Of a stretch of 19,090 bases of DNA, positions 16,555 to 19,090 are shown one piece after another. The notes under the pieces are model-generated. The model was not told the origin of the DNA. It was given only the letters and a program-made list of their open reading frames with translations, and searched no databases. The translations under genes and the position numbers were made by a program. Position 1 is the stretch's first letter. The number at the start of each line of letters is the position of its first letter. The stretch covers positions 1 through 19,090 of the forward strand of contig CAJVPJ010000684.1 of the NCBI GenBank assembly GCA_910592205.1, given 5' to 3'. This DNA comes from Paraglomus occultum. Taxonomy: Eukaryota > Glomeromycota > Glomeromycetes > Paraglomerales > Paraglomeraceae.

Positions 16555-18951
16555 GTTCTAAATGTAATGTTTGGGTGAATTATACAAATATACAAACGCG
16601 TTGTGCGCTTTGACAGTTTTTCAAAGTCAAAATGTTGGTTTTGTTTTGCCTTTTGGCTTTCTACCAAAGATTGTGTTTTCTGCGGTTTGTTAATTCGATC
16701 TGTAGAAAAGATCACATAACGTCACCAGCGTATGACGAAATGTATATCGTTTATTGGTGACAATTTAAAGGGTTGTGAATGGTTAAGAGAAGAATTTATT
16801 TAGAAATTATTTCAAATTTGAGTCATTCGACTATACGGAGTTTTCCGCGTGGTTAAATATTCGGTTGTAACAAGTTGCACTAATTTGGATTTTGCTATTT
16901 AGAATGCTCTTTCTTTAACCGGGGTTGATTACTGTTACTAGTCGTACTAGATCATTCGACTGTCACGGGGTTGTACCTAAAGGGAAGTGCGCTTTAGGGA
17001 GAGAGGGAAAAAAAGAAAAGAAAAGAAAGAAAGAAAAAGAAAAGAAAAGAAAGAAAGAAAAAGAAAAGAGAGAGACTCGAACCCCAAGACATTAGATTTG
17101 AACCTTGGATAGGAAGATTGATTTATATATATTTTTTTTACATTGATGGAACTATTGGATAGCACTGTCTAAAAATCGTACTTATTCATGTTGCACGGAT
17201 CAGTTGCTCCCCCACTTGCATCTTAAGACCTTTGTAATCATATTCGGATTTTGATAATAAGTAGCACTAATTTTCTCGGTTATTGTAGAATGTTCTTGGA
17301 TTTTCTATTTCTCAGCTGTTCAATTGCTAGGCTTCAATCCGTTCACTCTATTTTCTCTAATTTCATATAATCTAATCATCCTGATGTTATTCTAAAATTA
17401 GCTCTTGAAACACGTGAGGAGAATGCGCGTGGAGAAACACGATTTTCGTTATGCTTTGTAACTTATTTTGGGCAGTGCCACAGCCAGAGCCAAAGATAGG
17501 ACATTGACGTCGAACTACAGATATTTATTGGCCCACTTTATAGATTGTGTGACTGTGCAATAAATATAGGCAAGTCCCGATCTTTATGTAAAGTCTTAGT
17601 TTTTCAGCCAATCAAGCAATGTATTTGTTTATTCGTTTGCGAGTTTTTCTCACGAGTACTCGGCGATCACGTCGTTTTTCATTTACGCCATGTCACTCTT
17701 TCATTCTATGCAGGTTATCCCTAATTGTGTGTCTAGGTTCATTTATTACTCACCAAGCTCAAACGACATTGTAAACAGAATTAGAATGCCAAGAAAAATT
17801 GTCTTATGCCAAGCAAAAGACCAAATATAAAAAGGCAAAATTTTCAGCAAATCGGCAACTTTGTGCATACTGAAACAAAAAAAGGTAATGGTGTATCGTG
17901 TATCCGATAGCATTGACAACGTCATTCTCGTGTAATTCCTTAGTGGTCGTTTATGGTATATATTATATGCTGGAACAACCGTTTCCAAAAAGAATATTTT
18001 GATCAACAATAAGCTGTGTAACATCTTTTGCTTTCCGCACCGCATTTGACATTCTCAGTTAACGACCAAAAGCGGAGATAAGCATAGTGACCAACATGTA
18101 TTGTTCGAATAGATCTAAATAGGAAATAACGTGTTGGGGAATAGTGTAATGAGAACAGCGTGACTTTTTATCGTTAGTTTTTCCCCACTACATTAGAAAA
18201 TGGTCTAACTCGGAAAGTAGAATTCGCGTCAATCAGTAGAAATCTTTGTAATCTACTAGCCTATGGAATATATCTTTTTGTTTGTCTAACAATTCTTAAA
18301 AGTTTATGAAATAAACAATTGTTTGAATGAAATATCATTGGATGGATGGCAATCATGGGCAATCACATCTTTTTGTGACACATCGGAAATCGGTACAATC
18401 AAACCGCTTCATCTTTAGAGTCGTGAATTGCTGGCAATAGATTCACCGTACTTGTGCAGACAATAGCAATGCACCAAGCCATTAGTGTTACTTTAGAATA
18501 TCCGAGAATTGGTAGAAATCATTGGGGATTAGAATCAGGCATGCGAGCTTGGGGAATACAAAAAGTGCTGGATCCCGAAGCACATTACTTGTGTAAATTA
18601 AAAATATGAGTAGTGTTGTTTGAATTGTCGATTCGAATTCTTTTTGACGTAAATTGCATAACAAAGAAAAAGAGTGGTCGCTTGTAATCAGAGTCCATAA
18701 AAATTAGAACGAGAAATGATAGTTTGCGTAGTTTGCCAAGCCAAATTGTGGTTGGATCATTACAATTTAAAACATCCATGCCATGCAGTGCCATGTAATT
18801 GATTGACTACCAGGTATACTGCATTTGGAGGGTTTGACCCATGATCAATGATATTGCGATAAACATGCTATTATTATTGAATCAAAGAAGTACATTATTA
18901 TAATGGAATCATGCAAGTAAAAATTCTTTTTTTTTTTTTGTGTCATCATCA
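16555..18951. other. Long intergenic region with no supported gene
   Basis: The part next to 16554 must hold the transcription factor promoter. A 42-codon plus-strand frame at 16631 (MLVLFCLLAFYQRLCFLRF) looks like a signal peptide but lies in that promoter. A minus-strand stretch at 17868-17746, preceded by a TTTTGTTTCAG acceptor-like site and ending before GTGAGT, encodes a hydrophobic segment (FAWHKTIFLGILILFTM). It could be an exon of a membrane protein, but I found no partner exons. At about 18470-18607 a plus-strand frame (MHQAISVTLEYPRIGRNHWG, then RAWGIQKVLDPEAHYLC) looks protein-like without a known family. Confidence 0.4.
17005..17076. repeat. Purine microsatellite (GAAA/GAAAA/GA)
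   Basis: The plus strand is a pure A/G run built from AAAAGAAAAG, AAAGAAAG and finally GAGAGAGA units, with a longer internal period of about 29 bases. It contains no pyrimidine until 17077, so it is a polypurine-polypyrimidine tract able to form triplex-like structures. Confidence 0.9.
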
Positions 18952-19072
18952 ATGAAAATGGTTTACCTATTTCAATCAAATGGGTCCGATCTTCCGTCCA
19001 CTTTATCTGATTATGTGCGCTCTCACCAGTTTATCAAGCCGATCGAATTTGGAAATTGCAAATACAAATTTG
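18952..19072 (+). CDS. Probable first exon of a gene leaving the right edge
   Basis: An ATG at 18952 (with a second at 18958) opens a frame with clear protein character: MVYLFQSNGSDLPSTLSDYV, then RSHQFIKPIEFGNCKYKFG. It would stop at a TAG at 19081-19083. A GTAATA donor at 19073 directly after TTTG suggests that splicing avoids this stop and that the gene continues beyond the window in phase 1. I recognise no family from 40 residues. The poly-T tract at 18929-18939 lies upstream and could be a promoter element or the pyrimidine tract of an upstream intron. Confidence 0.45.
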
Positions 19073-19090
19073 GTAATACATAGCAAAAAA

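Noticed and set aside
17060-17115. tRNA gene on the minus strand
   Set aside because: Only B-box-like words are present; no acceptor stem, anticodon arm or A box could be assembled.

Overview
The window looks like nuclear DNA of an AT-rich filamentous fungus. The evidence is a Zn2Cys6 transcription factor with a fungal-type regulatory domain, and genes cut by many short introns (58-134 bases) with GTATGT, GTAAGT or GTTAGT donors and TAG/CAG acceptors. The uncharacterised multi-exon gene in the middle recalls, from memory only, a lineage-expanded family of Mucoromycota (Mucorales-like) proteins, so that phylum is my best guess. I joined exons by matching reading-frame phase across canonical splice sites.

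Layout. At 1-91 there is the start of a Thr/Ala-rich protein running off the left edge on the minus strand. 1535-2051 is a foldback MITE with long terminal inverted repeats and a TA duplication. 2450-4656 is a complete four-exon gene for a mitochondrial DEAD-box RNA helicase of the Mss116 type, with a presequence in its own first exon and an RG-rich tail. About 4982-6893 holds a decayed minus-strand coding sequence of unknown family. 7162-8052 is a pogo-like DNA transposon relic.

8259-10922 is an intact-looking gene of ten or eleven exons for a protein of about 580-589 residues with no assigned function. It is followed by a small two-exon gene (11100-11427). A second, Tigger-like transposon relic starts at 11888 and abuts a possible truncated minus-strand reading frame (11566-11887). 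13391-16554 is a complete four-exon minus-strand gene for a 961-residue Zn2Cys6 transcription factor with a 43-residue polyglutamine-rich block. The stretch 16555-18951 is mostly empty, with a purine microsatellite. At 18952 a probable first exon of another gene starts and leaves the window on the right.

The genes do not form a functional cluster. The helicase serves mitochondrial RNA splicing and translation, and the transcription factor is an independent nuclear regulator. The transposon relics fill the spaces between genes. The most novel item is the 8259-10922 gene, with an optional in-frame intron, an intron enlarged by a tandem duplication, and a possible divergent nuclease-like motif. 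The two pogo-type relics are also notable because both transposase C-termini carry PCNA-interacting-peptide-like motifs.
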